This document shows positions 16,954 through 24,968 of a stretch of 64,000 nucleotides of DNA, one piece after another; positions within the stretch are counted from its first letter, which is position 1, and every line of letters starts with the position of its first letter. Made by a program: the position numbers and the translations under genes. The stretch is from Flagellimonas sp. MMG031 (GTDB lineage: Bacteria; Bacteroidota; Bacteroidia; Flavobacteriales; Flavobacteriaceae): assembly GCF_040112705.1 (NCBI RefSeq), contig NZ_CP157804.1, positions 746,501-810,500 on the forward strand, in the 5' to 3' direction. Under the pieces are notes generated by a model. It was not told the origin of the DNA and did not search any database. It was given only the letters and a program-made list of their open reading frames with translations.

Positions 16954-17856
16954 TTAAACCCAATTTTTCGGCTCTTTTAGCACTTCTATCAGTTTGGCTT
17001 CCTCACTTCCTTTCTCCGGATGATGGTCGTAGCGCCATTGTACGTGAGGAGGTAGACTCATCAGAATACTTTCGATACGGCCATTGGTTTTGAGCCCAAA
17101 AAGGGTGCCTTTGTCGTGTACCAAATTGAACTCCACGTAGCGGCCACGACGAATTTCTTGCCAGTCGCGTTGTTCTTTGGTGTAGGAGAGATTCTTTCTT
17201 TTTTCAACAATGGGTGCATAGGCTTCCAAGAAACTATCGCCAACCTCGGTGACGAAGTTGTACCAATCTTCCATGCTGGTTGCATCCGTAGCCTTGCAGT
17301 AATCGAAAAATAATCCGCCAACCCCACGGGCTTCATTTCGATGGGCATTCCAAAAATATTCGTCACATTTCTTTTTGTAAGTAGGGTAAAACTCTGGATG
17401 ATGTGCATCACAGGCCTTTTTGCACGTCTTATGAAAATGAACGGCATCCTCGTCAAACAAATAATAAGGGGTGAGGTCCTGTCCGCCGCCGAACCATTGA
17501 TCTACGATGTCCCCATCCTTGTCATACATTTTAAAATAGCGCCAGTTGGCATGCACGGTGGGAACCATTGGACTTTTGGGATGAATCACCAAACTGAGGC
17601 CGCAAGCGAAAAAATCCACGTCTTCCACACCAAAGTAATTTTGCATGCTCTTGGGCAGTGGACCGTGTACCTTGGAAATGTTGACACCGCCTTTTTCAAA
17701 AACAGTACCGTTTTCAATCACCCGGGTTCTGCCCCCTCCCCCTTCTTCACGCTCCCAAAAATCCTGTTGAAATTTGGCCACGCCGTCCAATTCTTCCAAT
17801 TTGGTGGTTATGGTATCTTGTAGTTGCTGAATGTATTCGTAAAATTTATCCTTCAT
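16954..17856 (-). CDS. hemF: Oxygen-dependent coproporphyrinogen-III oxidase
   Basis: A 300-residue HemF, which oxidatively decarboxylates coproporphyrinogen III to protoporphyrinogen IX using O2. Seen: FWEREEGGGGRTRVIENGTVFEKGGVN-type substrate and glycine region (about 33-60), VHANWRYF (about 102-109), DQWFGGGQDLTPYYL (119-133), RRGRYVEFNLVHDKGTLFGL (about 235-254) and the ESILMSLPPHVQWRYDH motif. Its ATG overlaps the TGA of the uncharacterised gene before it (ATGA). Presence of HemF indicates aerobic heme synthesis. Confidence 0.97.
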   Translation of the reverse strand: MKDKFYEYIQQLQDTITTKLEELDGVAKFQQDFWEREEGGGGRTRVIENGTVFEKGGVNISKVHGPLPKSMQNYFGVEDVDFFACGLSLVIHPKSPMVPTVHANWRYFKMYDKDGDIVDQWFGGGQDLTPYYLFDEDAVHFHKTCKKACDAHHPEFYPTYKKKCDEYFWNAHRNEARGVGGLFFDYCKATDATSMEDWYNFVTEVGDSFLEAYAPIVEKRKNLSYTKEQRDWQEIRRGRYVEFNLVHDKGTLFGLKTNGRIESILMSLPPHVQWRYDHHPEKGSEEAKLIEVLKEPKNWV

Positions 17857-18344
17857 TGTTCTAAAATATGTACCATTCGGTTTTTATATTCAGACAGGTC
17901 TGTGTTAGTGTCGATTTTAATGGATTCCGAGGTCATTTCCTTCATCAATGCTACGATTTCCTGCTCGGATTTTAGTAGGTGTTGTGTAAAAACCAAACGA
18001 CCAACCTCATTGTTGTGCAAATCCATGGCCCTTGGCAGGGGTTGATTTGGAAATGAATCCTCGTGCCAATCCGTCACTTTTTTGGCCCAAGCTAAAACGG
18101 TCTTTTCGTTGCTGTGCCAATTAAAGCATCTTTTCGCAATTAAATAATTCCAAAAAGCATGTCTAAAGGCATTGGCGGGCCCATTTTTATGATGCAACTT
18201 TCCATAGTTTTGGGTGGAAATGGCAATGCAGTCCTTCGTAGCCTTAACGGTGGGCAGCACCAGATGAGGTCGGCTGAAACCAATACCTATAACTTTCAGT
18301 ATATTTTTTAAATCGACCCGTTTTAGTACTGCAACAAGGTTCAC
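17853..18344 (-). CDS. Uncharacterised protein (DUF6973-like) coupled between hemE and hemF
   Basis: A 163-residue protein of unknown function that resembles the DUF6973-type family. Seen: a central motif with conserved polar residues ([21 protein letters not shown], about 51-71), WHEDSFPN (about 93-100) and DLHNNEVGR (108-116). The His, Asp and Asn pattern resembles metal-binding all-helical enzymes, but no known active site is recognised. It starts with GTG overlapping the hemE stop (GTGA), and its stop overlaps the hemF start (ATGA), so it is translationally coupled on both sides to consecutive heme-pathway enzymes. This suggests a heme-related job; the function is not established. Confidence 0.8.
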   Translation of the reverse strand: MNLVAVLKRVDLKNILKVIGIGFSRPHLVLPTVKATKDCIAISTQNYGKLHHKNGPANAFRHAFWNYLIAKRCFNWHSNEKTVLAWAKKVTDWHEDSFPNQPLPRAMDLHNNEVGRLVFTQHLLKSEQEIVALMKEMTSESIKIDTNTDLSEYKNRMVHILEQ

Positions 18345-19366
18345 CCTTTGTATTCTTTTACCGCGTCAATAAACGCTTTTGCGTTTTCTACAGGAATGGT
18401 GGGCAATATGCCGTGGCCCAAGTTCACAATGTATTTATCCTTGCCAAAATCACGGATCATTTGCGTGACCATTTCCTTAATTTTCTCAGGTGGGGACAGT
18501 AAACGCGCGGGATCAAAATTCCCCTGAAGCGTAATATTTCCGCCGGTCAAATACCTCGCGTTTTGTGCGGAGCAGGTCCAATCTACCCCAACAGCCGAAG
18601 CGCCGGAGTTGGCCATATCTTTGAGGGCGAACCAACACCCTTTTCCAAATACAATAACGGGAGCTTCCTCTTTTAATGCATCAACAATCTGCTGGATGTA
18701 TTTCCACGAAAATTCTTGGTAGTCCTGTGGTGAGAGCATGCCGCCCCATGAGTCAAAAACTTGCACAGCGTTTACCCCGGCTTTTACCTTGGCCTTGAGG
18801 TAGGCAATGGTGGTGTTGGTTATTTTTTGAAGCAGTTCGTGTGCAGCTTCAGGCTGGGTAAAACAGAACCCTCGTGCCTTATCGAAACTTTTGCTCCCTT
18901 GTCCCTCCACACAATAGCAGAGAATGGTCCACGGAGAGCCTGCGAACCCGATCAAAGGAACTTCGTCGTTCAACTTTTCCTTGGTTATGGTAATCGCATC
19001 CATCACATACCCCAATGAATCTTGGATATCGGGAACGATTACTTTGTCCAAATCTGCTTGTGAACGGATAGGATTGGGGAGGTAAGGTCCAAAATTGGGC
19101 TTCATCTGCACCTCAATGTCCATAGCCTGTGGAATTACCAAAATATCACTGAACAGAATGGCTGCATCCATACCGTAGCGGCGTATGGGCTGCACGGTAA
19201 TTTCAGAAGCCAATTCAGGGGTCTGGCAGCGGGTAAAGAAATCGTATTTTTTACGGAGTTCCATAAACTCGGGCAAATAGCGCCCTGCTTGTCGCATCAT
19301 CCATACGGGTGGACGTTCAACGGTTTCACCTTTTAAAGCTTGAAGGAACAAGTCGTTTTTGATCAT
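18341..19366 (-). CDS. hemE: Uroporphyrinogen decarboxylase
   Basis: A 341-residue HemE, which removes the four acetate carboxyls of uroporphyrinogen III to give coproporphyrinogen III. Seen: the N-terminal signature [16 protein letters not shown] (residues 18-33) with the substrate-binding Arg residues, [18 protein letters not shown] (about 64-81), the FAGSPWTI motif (about 141) and [12 protein letters not shown] (about 203). Length is normal. A REP-like element separates it from hemD upstream. Confidence 0.97.
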   Translation of the reverse strand: MIKNDLFLQALKGETVERPPVWMMRQAGRYLPEFMELRKKYDFFTRCQTPELASEITVQPIRRYGMDAAILFSDILVIPQAMDIEVQMKPNFGPYLPNPIRSQADLDKVIVPDIQDSLGYVMDAITITKEKLNDEVPLIGFAGSPWTILCYCVEGQGSKSFDKARGFCFTQPEAAHELLQKITNTTIAYLKAKVKAGVNAVQVFDSWGGMLSPQDYQEFSWKYIQQIVDALKEEAPVIVFGKGCWFALKDMANSGASAVGVDWTCSAQNARYLTGGNITLQGNFDPARLLSPPEKIKEMVTQMIRDFGKDKYIVNLGHGILPTIPVENAKAFIDAVKEYKG

Positions 19367-19377
19367 AAATTTTAATT

Positions 19378-19465
19378 TGTCATTCCTGTGCAGACAGGAA
19401 TCTTTTATATTATTTTTGGTTTCCGCATCATGCTTCGACTACCCTCAGCATCAAGTGCGGAATGA
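19378..19465. repeat. REP-like palindromes between hemE and hemD
   Basis: CATTCCTGTGCAGACAGGAATC (19381-19402) and a second larger palindrome around CCGCATCATGCTTCGAC...GTGCGGAATG lie in the hemD-hemE gap. The second reaches into hemD: the last codons of hemD (KEMSFRT and the stop) are read from the repeat. Confidence 0.65.
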
Positions 19466-20116
19466 CATTTCTTTTATCGCCTGGACCAACACGTTTTCTA
19501 CGGTCGGCTTATTGGCAACTATTATTTTGTTTGAATACTTTCTGGCCTCAGCGGCGGTGGTATCTCCAATACAGAAGAGGGTGCTGTTTCCTACTGAATT
19601 TTCCAAAAGATAGCTTTGGATGCCACTTGGGCTAAAGAACAAAATACCATCAAAATTGCGTTGAAACGCTTTGGAATTCAAATGAGTGCGATACACTTCC
19701 AATTCTTTATACTGAACGTTATTTTTTGTCAGTGTTTCAGGAAGTTCATCCCTCCGCTTGTTGCCGCAAAGAAACAAAAAGGATTTGTGTTGATGCTTCT
19801 CCATGATAATCCTGGCCAAATCCGAGGCGTTTTGGGCCATTTCCAACACTTTCATTCCATTGGTTTCCAAAAATCTCTTGGTTTTTTCTCCGACGCAAAA
19901 GGCAGCGAACCGCGATGCATCTGAATGTCTGGCTTGTTCCAAAAAAGCATTCACTGCGTTTTTGCTCGTAAAAATATAGTTCACTTGGTCCAAAGGAATT
20001 CTCACGTCAACCAGCTCAATTTTTAGGGCATCGTACTCCACTAATCCCAAACCGGAATTTAAAAAAAGCTCTTTTTGGGCCAAGCTCAACATTTTAGTGG
20101 ACAGTATTGTTTTCAT
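19451..20116 (-). CDS. hemD: Uroporphyrinogen-III synthase
   Basis: A 221-residue HemD, which closes hydroxymethylbilane into uroporphyrinogen III with inversion of ring D. The family is poorly conserved; seen are YIFTSKNAVNAF (about 48-59), FCVGEKTKRFLETNGM (about 73-88), FLCGNKRRDELP (about 115) and GILFFSPSGIQSYL (about 157-170). The first 23 nt overlap the end of hemC; the alternative ATG eight codons in would drop the KTILSTK start that relatives share, so the longer form is kept. The last residues come from a REP-like repeat that appears to have replaced the original 3' end. Confidence 0.92.
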   Translation of the reverse strand: MKTILSTKMLSLAQKELFLNSGLGLVEYDALKIELVDVRIPLDQVNYIFTSKNAVNAFLEQARHSDASRFAAFCVGEKTKRFLETNGMKVLEMAQNASDLARIIMEKHQHKSFLFLCGNKRRDELPETLTKNNVQYKELEVYRTHLNSKAFQRNFDGILFFSPSGIQSYLLENSVGNSTLFCIGDTTAAEARKYSNKIIVANKPTVENVLVQAIKEMSFRT

Positions 20117-21020
20117 TTCTGATTTGCTGCATCAATTTATCACCACCTTTTTGCAATACCTCTTCCGCACTACGTTTACCTAGCCCTTGGGCTTCGGATA
20201 GTTTCACCTCTTTTTTGATATCGATTTTCTGCTTTCCATCCAACGAAAAAACAACGCCTTCAAAATAAACCTTTTGGTCTTTTATTTGGGCCAAAGCCCC
20301 AATGGGTGCGGTACAACCACCCTCCAAGGTCCGCAAAAATTCACGTTCGATAGTTGTGGACAATTCGGTTTCGGTATGGTTGAGTTGGGATACGGCTTCT
20401 TTGGTGAATGCATCATTTTCCATGGCCACAATGAGCATAGCACCTTGTGCGGGTGCAGGAATCATCCAATCCAGTTGAATGGCATCTTTGGGCAACAATT
20501 TGATGCGTTCCAGTCCTGCCTGGGCAAAAATGGCCCCTTGCCAATCATTCTCAATTAATTTTAAGAGACGTGTATTCACATTTCCCCTGAGGTCTACCAC
20601 GGTATGATGGGGATATTTGTTCAACCATTGGGCCTTTCTGCGCAAACTTCCGGTGGCAATGGTAGCCGGTTGGTCCTGTTCCAAAAAACCAGAACCTTTG
20701 TGCACCAATATGTCATGGGTCATGGCGCGCTCCAATACGGCTACTTGCACAATACCTTTGGGAAGTTGCGTAGGAACATCTTTCATGGAATGGACGGCAA
20801 TATCAATGTCGCCCTTGAGCATGGCCACATCCAAGGTTTTGGTAAATATTCCGGTAACTCCCAGTTCGTAAAGCGGTTTGTCCAGCACTTGGTCCCCCAT
20901 CGATTTGGTGGGCACTAAAATAGTGTCGTACCCGAGCGCTTCCAGTTTTTGTTGCACGGTGGTAGCTTGCCACAGCGCGAGTTCGCTGTCGCGGGTTCCA
21001 ATGCGGATAATTTTGCTCAT
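20094..21020 (-). CDS. hemC: Porphobilinogen deaminase (hydroxymethylbilane synthase)
   Basis: A 308-residue HemC, which joins four porphobilinogens into hydroxymethylbilane. Seen: IRIGTRDSELALWQA at the N-terminus, the HSMKDVPTQLPKG motif (about 77-89) with the catalytic-loop Asp, GSLRRKAQW (about 124-132), DLRGNVNTRL (143-152) and the dipyrromethane-cofactor cysteine in LEGGCTAPIGALA (about 236-248). Its ATG overlaps the hemA stop (ATGA), so the two are translationally coupled. Confidence 0.97.
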   Translation of the reverse strand: MSKIIRIGTRDSELALWQATTVQQKLEALGYDTILVPTKSMGDQVLDKPLYELGVTGIFTKTLDVAMLKGDIDIAVHSMKDVPTQLPKGIVQVAVLERAMTHDILVHKGSGFLEQDQPATIATGSLRRKAQWLNKYPHHTVVDLRGNVNTRLLKLIENDWQGAIFAQAGLERIKLLPKDAIQLDWMIPAPAQGAMLIVAMENDAFTKEAVSQLNHTETELSTTIEREFLRTLEGGCTAPIGALAQIKDQKVYFEGVVFSLDGKQKIDIKKEVKLSEAQGLGKRSAEEVLQKGGDKLMQQIRNENNTVH

Positions 21021-22273
21021 TTGGAATGTAGTTCTAGCTGAAAGACCTTTTGTATCAGTTCCAGGCTATCATCGGTATCGACCTCGTTGCTCTTTAGGTG
21101 GTTGGCAAACTGCTTGGTGATTTTTTGGATGATACGGTCGGAGATGATTTCCGCTTGTATTTGGTCGAATCCTTCAATTTTTTTGGTCTGAAAGTCGATT
21201 TCCTCGGCTTTCATGGTGTTGAGTTTGTCCTTTAGGGCATTGATGACCGGGGCAAATTTTCGGCTTTCCAACCATTTGAGGAAATCCTTTTTTACCTTTT
21301 CTATGATGGCTTCCGCTTTGGGAACATATTCCTTTCTCTTGGACAGGGTCTCGTCGGTAATTTGGGAAAGTTGGTCCAAATGCACCAAGGTCACATTGTC
21401 CAATTCCCTTACATCATCAGAAACGTTTTTGGGCACCGATAGGTCCAAAACCAGCAAAGGTTTTTTGGGATGGATGATGGCCTTGGAAACGGTGGGCAAT
21501 TGAGCCCCTGTGGCCACCACTAAAATGTCGGTTTTTCGGATTTCCGTTTGAAGGTCGCCATAATCTTTTACCGTCAATTGGAACTTACCGGCAATATCTT
21601 CCGCCTTCGCACGCGTTCTGTTGATCAAAGTGATATGGGAATTATTGGAGTGCTTCACCAAATTTTCACAGGTGTTCCGTCCAATCTTGCCTGTCCCGAA
21701 CAACAAAATGTTCTTGTTGGAAATGTCGTCTACATTATCCAAGATATATTTAACCGAGGCAAAGGCAACCGAAGTGGCACCAGAGGAAATTTCTGTTTCG
21801 TTTTTGATTCGCTTGCTTGCTTGGATTACCGAATTACACAAGCGTTCCAGGAAAGGATTGGCCATATCCTGCTTTTTGGATCGGTAAAACCCTTGCTTTA
21901 TTTGGCTGATGATTTCAAAGTCGCCCAGAATCTGACTGTCCAGACCAGTGCCCACTTTAAACATATGAGATATGGCATCGTGATTTTTGTACACGTAGGC
22001 CACTTCCTGAAATTCTTCAACGGTACCAGGGGTTTCGTCGCACAGCAATTTGATAAGTTGGTAGGGGTGTTGTGCAAAACCGTATAGTTCGGTTCTGTTA
22101 CATGTGGAAATAGCCAACAGGCCATCAATTCCAAATTCCTTTGCCTTGCCCAAAATACGGTCAATAGCAGGAACATCCAGACTGAACTTTCCTCTAACCT
22201 CTGCATCTGCCTTCTTGTAACTCAACCCAATGGCATAGAAGGAATTATGTTTTGAAATATGGTAGTCCCTCAT
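21017..22273 (-). CDS. hemA: Glutamyl-tRNA reductase
   Basis: A 418-residue HemA, which reduces glutamyl-tRNA(Glu) to glutamate-1-semialdehyde with NADPH, the first committed step of C5-route tetrapyrrole synthesis. Seen: the catalytic Cys in ISTCNRTELYG (about 52-62), the GLDSQILGDFEI segment (about 106-117), the Rossmann motif LLFGTGKIGRNTCENL (about 184-199) and the C-terminal dimerisation helices. The ATG at 22273 (MRDYHISKHN) is preferred to an upstream in-frame start at 22318. It is the first gene of the heme row and faces an AraC regulator across a 204-nt gap. Confidence 0.97.
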   Translation of the reverse strand: MRDYHISKHNSFYAIGLSYKKADAEVRGKFSLDVPAIDRILGKAKEFGIDGLLAISTCNRTELYGFAQHPYQLIKLLCDETPGTVEEFQEVAYVYKNHDAISHMFKVGTGLDSQILGDFEIISQIKQGFYRSKKQDMANPFLERLCNSVIQASKRIKNETEISSGATSVAFASVKYILDNVDDISNKNILLFGTGKIGRNTCENLVKHSNNSHITLINRTRAKAEDIAGKFQLTVKDYGDLQTEIRKTDILVVATGAQLPTVSKAIIHPKKPLLVLDLSVPKNVSDDVRELDNVTLVHLDQLSQITDETLSKRKEYVPKAEAIIEKVKKDFLKWLESRKFAPVINALKDKLNTMKAEEIDFQTKKIEGFDQIQAEIISDRIIQKITKQFANHLKSNEVDTDDSLELIQKVFQLELHSK

Positions 22274-22430
22274 AAAGGATATAAATCGCAGCACAAAAAT
22301 AACAGGCTTGTAGGTCAAAAAATAACGCTAGCGGTACTATAAATGACCATCGCTGCCATTTTATGTTTTATTTTTGATAAAAATGATGGTAAGCACTGTT
22401 ATTATTGATAAATTAGCTTAAGCAGTATAC

Positions 22431-22451
22431 AATTTAGAGCGATTCTAAATT
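22431..22451. promoter_or_regulatory. Perfect palindrome in the hemA-araC gap (candidate operator)
   Basis: AATTTAGA, a 5-nt spacer GCGAT, then TCTAAATT: perfect 8-bp arms, 21 bp overall. It ends 26 nt before the AraC ATG and lies 158 nt from the hemA start. Size and AT-rich arms fit the operator of a dimeric repressor, such as the Fur or DtxR superfamily, which would make sense beside heme genes. The regulator is not identified from sequence. Confidence 0.55.
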
Positions 22452-22477
22452 AGTAGGAAAACAAAATCAGACGAAGA

Positions 22478-23362
22478 ATGAATGTGAAAAATATCGCTAG
22501 CGGTTCTTATGATGAAATTTTGGTGGAAGATGGCTTTTACATCCTTAAAATCCAAAACGATACCCAAGAACCAAAACTTATTGAACGGGATATCGACAGT
22601 ACCTATATCCAGTTTCATTTCTGTTTGAAGGGCAAATCCAAGTTCAACTTTAATGAAGGGAATTACTATTTGGAAGTCAACGAGGAAAACTCGCTCTTGC
22701 TTTACAATACCCAGAAGGATTTGCCGCTTGACTTAGTGGTCTCGCCAGGGTCATGGTTGCTTTCCGTGGTGATGACCATTAGAAAGTTCCACGCCCTATT
22801 TTCCAACGAAGCGGATTACATTCCTTTTTTGAGCGAGGAAAACAAGGAAAAGAAATACTATTCCCAAGAAATGGTATCGCCTGCCACAGCCGTTGTACTG
22901 AGCCAATTGATGAACTACAACCTGCATCCATCCATAAAAAAATTATACCTGAAAGGGAAGGTGTATGAATTGATTTCTCTCTACTTCAACAAAACCGAGG
23001 ATGCCGATTTGGAACAGTGCCCTTATTTGGCGGATGAAGATAATGTGCGCCGTATCCGGATGGCCAAGGAAATCATGATTTCCCGTATGGCCGAACCGCC
23101 GACCTTGGCCGAACTATCACAAGAAGTTGGCTTGAGCCTTAAAAAATTAAAGGAGGGTTTTAAACAGATTTATGGGGACTCCGTTTTTGGATTTTTGTTC
23201 GATTATAAAATGGATTATGCCCGAAAAATGCTGGAAACCGGCAAACATAACGTCAACGAAGTAGGATTAAAGGTCGGATACAGCACTGCTAGCCATTTTA
23301 TAGCCTCTTTTAAAAAGAAATTCGGTACTACGCCCAAAAAATATTTAACTTCAAACGTCTAA
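22478..23362 (+). CDS. AraC family transcriptional regulator
   Basis: A 294-residue regulator. The C-terminal 100 residues form a double helix-turn-helix of the AraC/XylS type (ISRMAEPPTLAELSQEVGLSL-like first helix pair at about 197-220, then VNEVGLKVGYSTASHFIASFKKKFGTTPKKYL at about 260-291). The N-terminal 170 residues form a probable ligand or sensor domain without recognised signature. It is divergent from hemA; AraC regulators beside hemA are common in Flavobacteriaceae, and it may control the heme genes or itself (inference). A palindromic site lies just upstream. Confidence 0.93.
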   Translation: MNVKNIASGSYDEILVEDGFYILKIQNDTQEPKLIERDIDSTYIQFHFCLKGKSKFNFNEGNYYLEVNEENSLLLYNTQKDLPLDLVVSPGSWLLSVVMTIRKFHALFSNEADYIPFLSEENKEKKYYSQEMVSPATAVVLSQLMNYNLHPSIKKLYLKGKVYELISLYFNKTEDADLEQCPYLADEDNVRRIRMAKEIMISRMAEPPTLAELSQEVGLSLKKLKEGFKQIYGDSVFGFLFDYKMDYARKMLETGKHNVNEVGLKVGYSTASHFIASFKKKFGTTPKKYLTSNV

Positions 23363-23372
23363 AGGTACCCTT

Positions 23373-24131
23373 ATGAAATTCATACCACTTTTCTTGCTCG
23401 CTCTTTGTTTTACGCTTCCCATTATGGCTCAAGATGACCCTACCATCGAGGCCGAGGCGAAAAAAATGCCTGAATTGGTGCTGGTATTTACCAAAACGGA
23501 AGGCTACAGGCATAAATCTATTGAAAAAGGGGTCCAAACCTTAAGGGAATTGGGACGGCAAAATGGTTTTATTGCCTTGCAGACGGAGTCGGGTGAGGAC
23601 TTTACGGTCCAAAATCTAGGTAACTACAAGCTTGTGGTGTTTCTGAATACCACCATGGATGTCTTGGATGCTACACAGCAACGGGCTTTTGAGTCTTACA
23701 TAAAAAGTGGTGGCGCTTATATGGGTGTTCATGCTGCGGCAGATACCGAATATGACTGGTCTTGGTACGGAAAGTTGGTAGGGGGTTACTTCGATTCCCA
23801 TCCTAGCAACCCCAATGTCCGAAAAGCGACCATCAATGTGGTCAACAAGTCGCATCCGGCAACGGAACATCTTTCAGATACTTGGATACGAACCGATGAG
23901 TGGTACAATTACAAAACCCTAAGTTCGGAAACTACGGTGTTGCTCAATTTGGATGAAAGCAGCTACGAAGGTGGCACCAATGGCACCAACCATCCGATTG
24001 CATGGTATCAGGAATTCGATGGGGGCAGGGCTTTTTACACTGGTGGCGGCCATACCGATGATTCTTATGATGAACCCATGTTCCGTCAACACCTTTTGGG
24101 AGCCATCGAATGGTGTTTAAAGCGGAAGTAA
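23373..24131 (+). CDS. Exported ThuA domain protein
   Basis: A 252-residue protein with a signal peptide (residues 1-19, ending IMAQ) and a ThuA (trehalose-utilisation, class I glutamine amidotransferase-like) domain. Seen: LVFTKTEGYRHKSIEKG (about 32-48), YKLVVFLNTTMDVL, GGAYMGVHAAADTEYDWSWYGKLVGGYFDSHP (about 114-145) and GGRAFYTGGGHTDDSY. ThuA homologues act in sugar 3-keto-derivative metabolism, and the family often accompanies exported Gfo/Idh/MocA and DUF1080 proteins, which occur elsewhere in this window. It follows the AraC gene by 10 nt; its last 15 nt overlap the converging DUF1460 gene. Confidence 0.92.
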   Translation: MKFIPLFLLALCFTLPIMAQDDPTIEAEAKKMPELVLVFTKTEGYRHKSIEKGVQTLRELGRQNGFIALQTESGEDFTVQNLGNYKLVVFLNTTMDVLDATQQRAFESYIKSGGAYMGVHAAADTEYDWSWYGKLVGGYFDSHPSNPNVRKATINVVNKSHPATEHLSDTWIRTDEWYNYKTLSSETTVLLNLDESSYEGGTNGTNHPIAWYQEFDGGRAFYTGGGHTDDSYDEPMFRQHLLGAIEWCLKRK

Positions 24132-24968
24132 GGTCGGTCTCGCTACTATAATTCCAATATTGCTTTTGATGTTTTTGAGGTAATCCGCCAAAGGCAATTC
24201 AGAAATTTCCACCTCCCCGTTTTTGCTGGAAGCATGCAATAAATGCAGTCGCCCGTCCGGTTGATGAATGGCAATGCCCGTATGGGTCACGTCCAAACCT
24301 TTTATGGAAGTGGCCAGCGCAATAATGTCACCCGATTTAATGAGCTGTTCCTTGCTTTCGATTTGATCCTTGGGCAAGTAGCAAAGCTTTTCCTTGGCAA
24401 GCTCTTTTTCCACCGTAAGCATGGCTTTAAAATTCGTATCGTTGGCCAAAAACGGATACAGATCACGATGGGTGCCCATAAAGTTGATGGGTTTTTCCAA
24501 CGCAACACCACCCAATTCTGCAGTAATATCCTTCACCAAACCTTTTTTCTCGTTGTTCCGAATCCATTCCGTAAAGTAATGCAAACGAGAGGGATAACCT
24601 TTTAAATCCCCATTTCTGTACCGAACGGTCTCCAAGTTCTTGGTAAAACTTTCAAAATTGGTCTGTTGACGTTTCAGCATCAAACTAAACGCCATGACAT
24701 TTTCCACAAAGGTGGTGCAGTCCAGTCCACCAAAATTGATTACCAAGGTTTCCTTATCCCCAACTTCCAGTGTTTTTTCCACATAAGGCGTTCCCAAAAA
24801 AGACTGTCCCACCAAGGCAATGGTATCTCCCAGACTCGATGCCCTTGTTTGCTTTAGATCGGCGATTTTATGCTCAAACAAGGATTTGTCCTCAGGAGAA
24901 CAGGTGATGTGTTGGGCATTGGCGAAGCCTCCCAACATCAAAAGGGCCATGAATATGCTATTTCTCAT
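24117..24968 (-). CDS. DUF1460 family exported amidase-like protein
   Basis: A 283-residue exported protein of the DUF1460 family, an NlpC/P60-like cysteine-peptidase fold associated with cell wall N-acetylmuramoyl-L-alanine amidase activity. Signal peptide: residues 1-18 (FANAQ). Seen: the catalytic-type Cys in INFGGLDCTTFVENVMAFSLML (about 83-104), with GGLDCTTFVEN typical, and the His in VTHTGIAIHQPDG (about 230-242). The frame is open further upstream to 25103, inside the mscS gene; the ATG at 24968 directly before the signal peptide is the true start. It overlaps the mscS stop by 11 nt. Confidence 0.88.
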   Translation of the reverse strand: MRNSIFMALLMLGGFANAQHITCSPEDKSLFEHKIADLKQTRASSLGDTIALVGQSFLGTPYVEKTLEVGDKETLVINFGGLDCTTFVENVMAFSLMLKRQQTNFESFTKNLETVRYRNGDLKGYPSRLHYFTEWIRNNEKKGLVKDITAELGGVALEKPINFMGTHRDLYPFLANDTNFKAMLTVEKELAKEKLCYLPKDQIESKEQLIKSGDIIALATSIKGLDVTHTGIAIHQPDGRLHLLHASSKNGEVEISELPLADYLKNIKSNIGIIVARPTLLPL

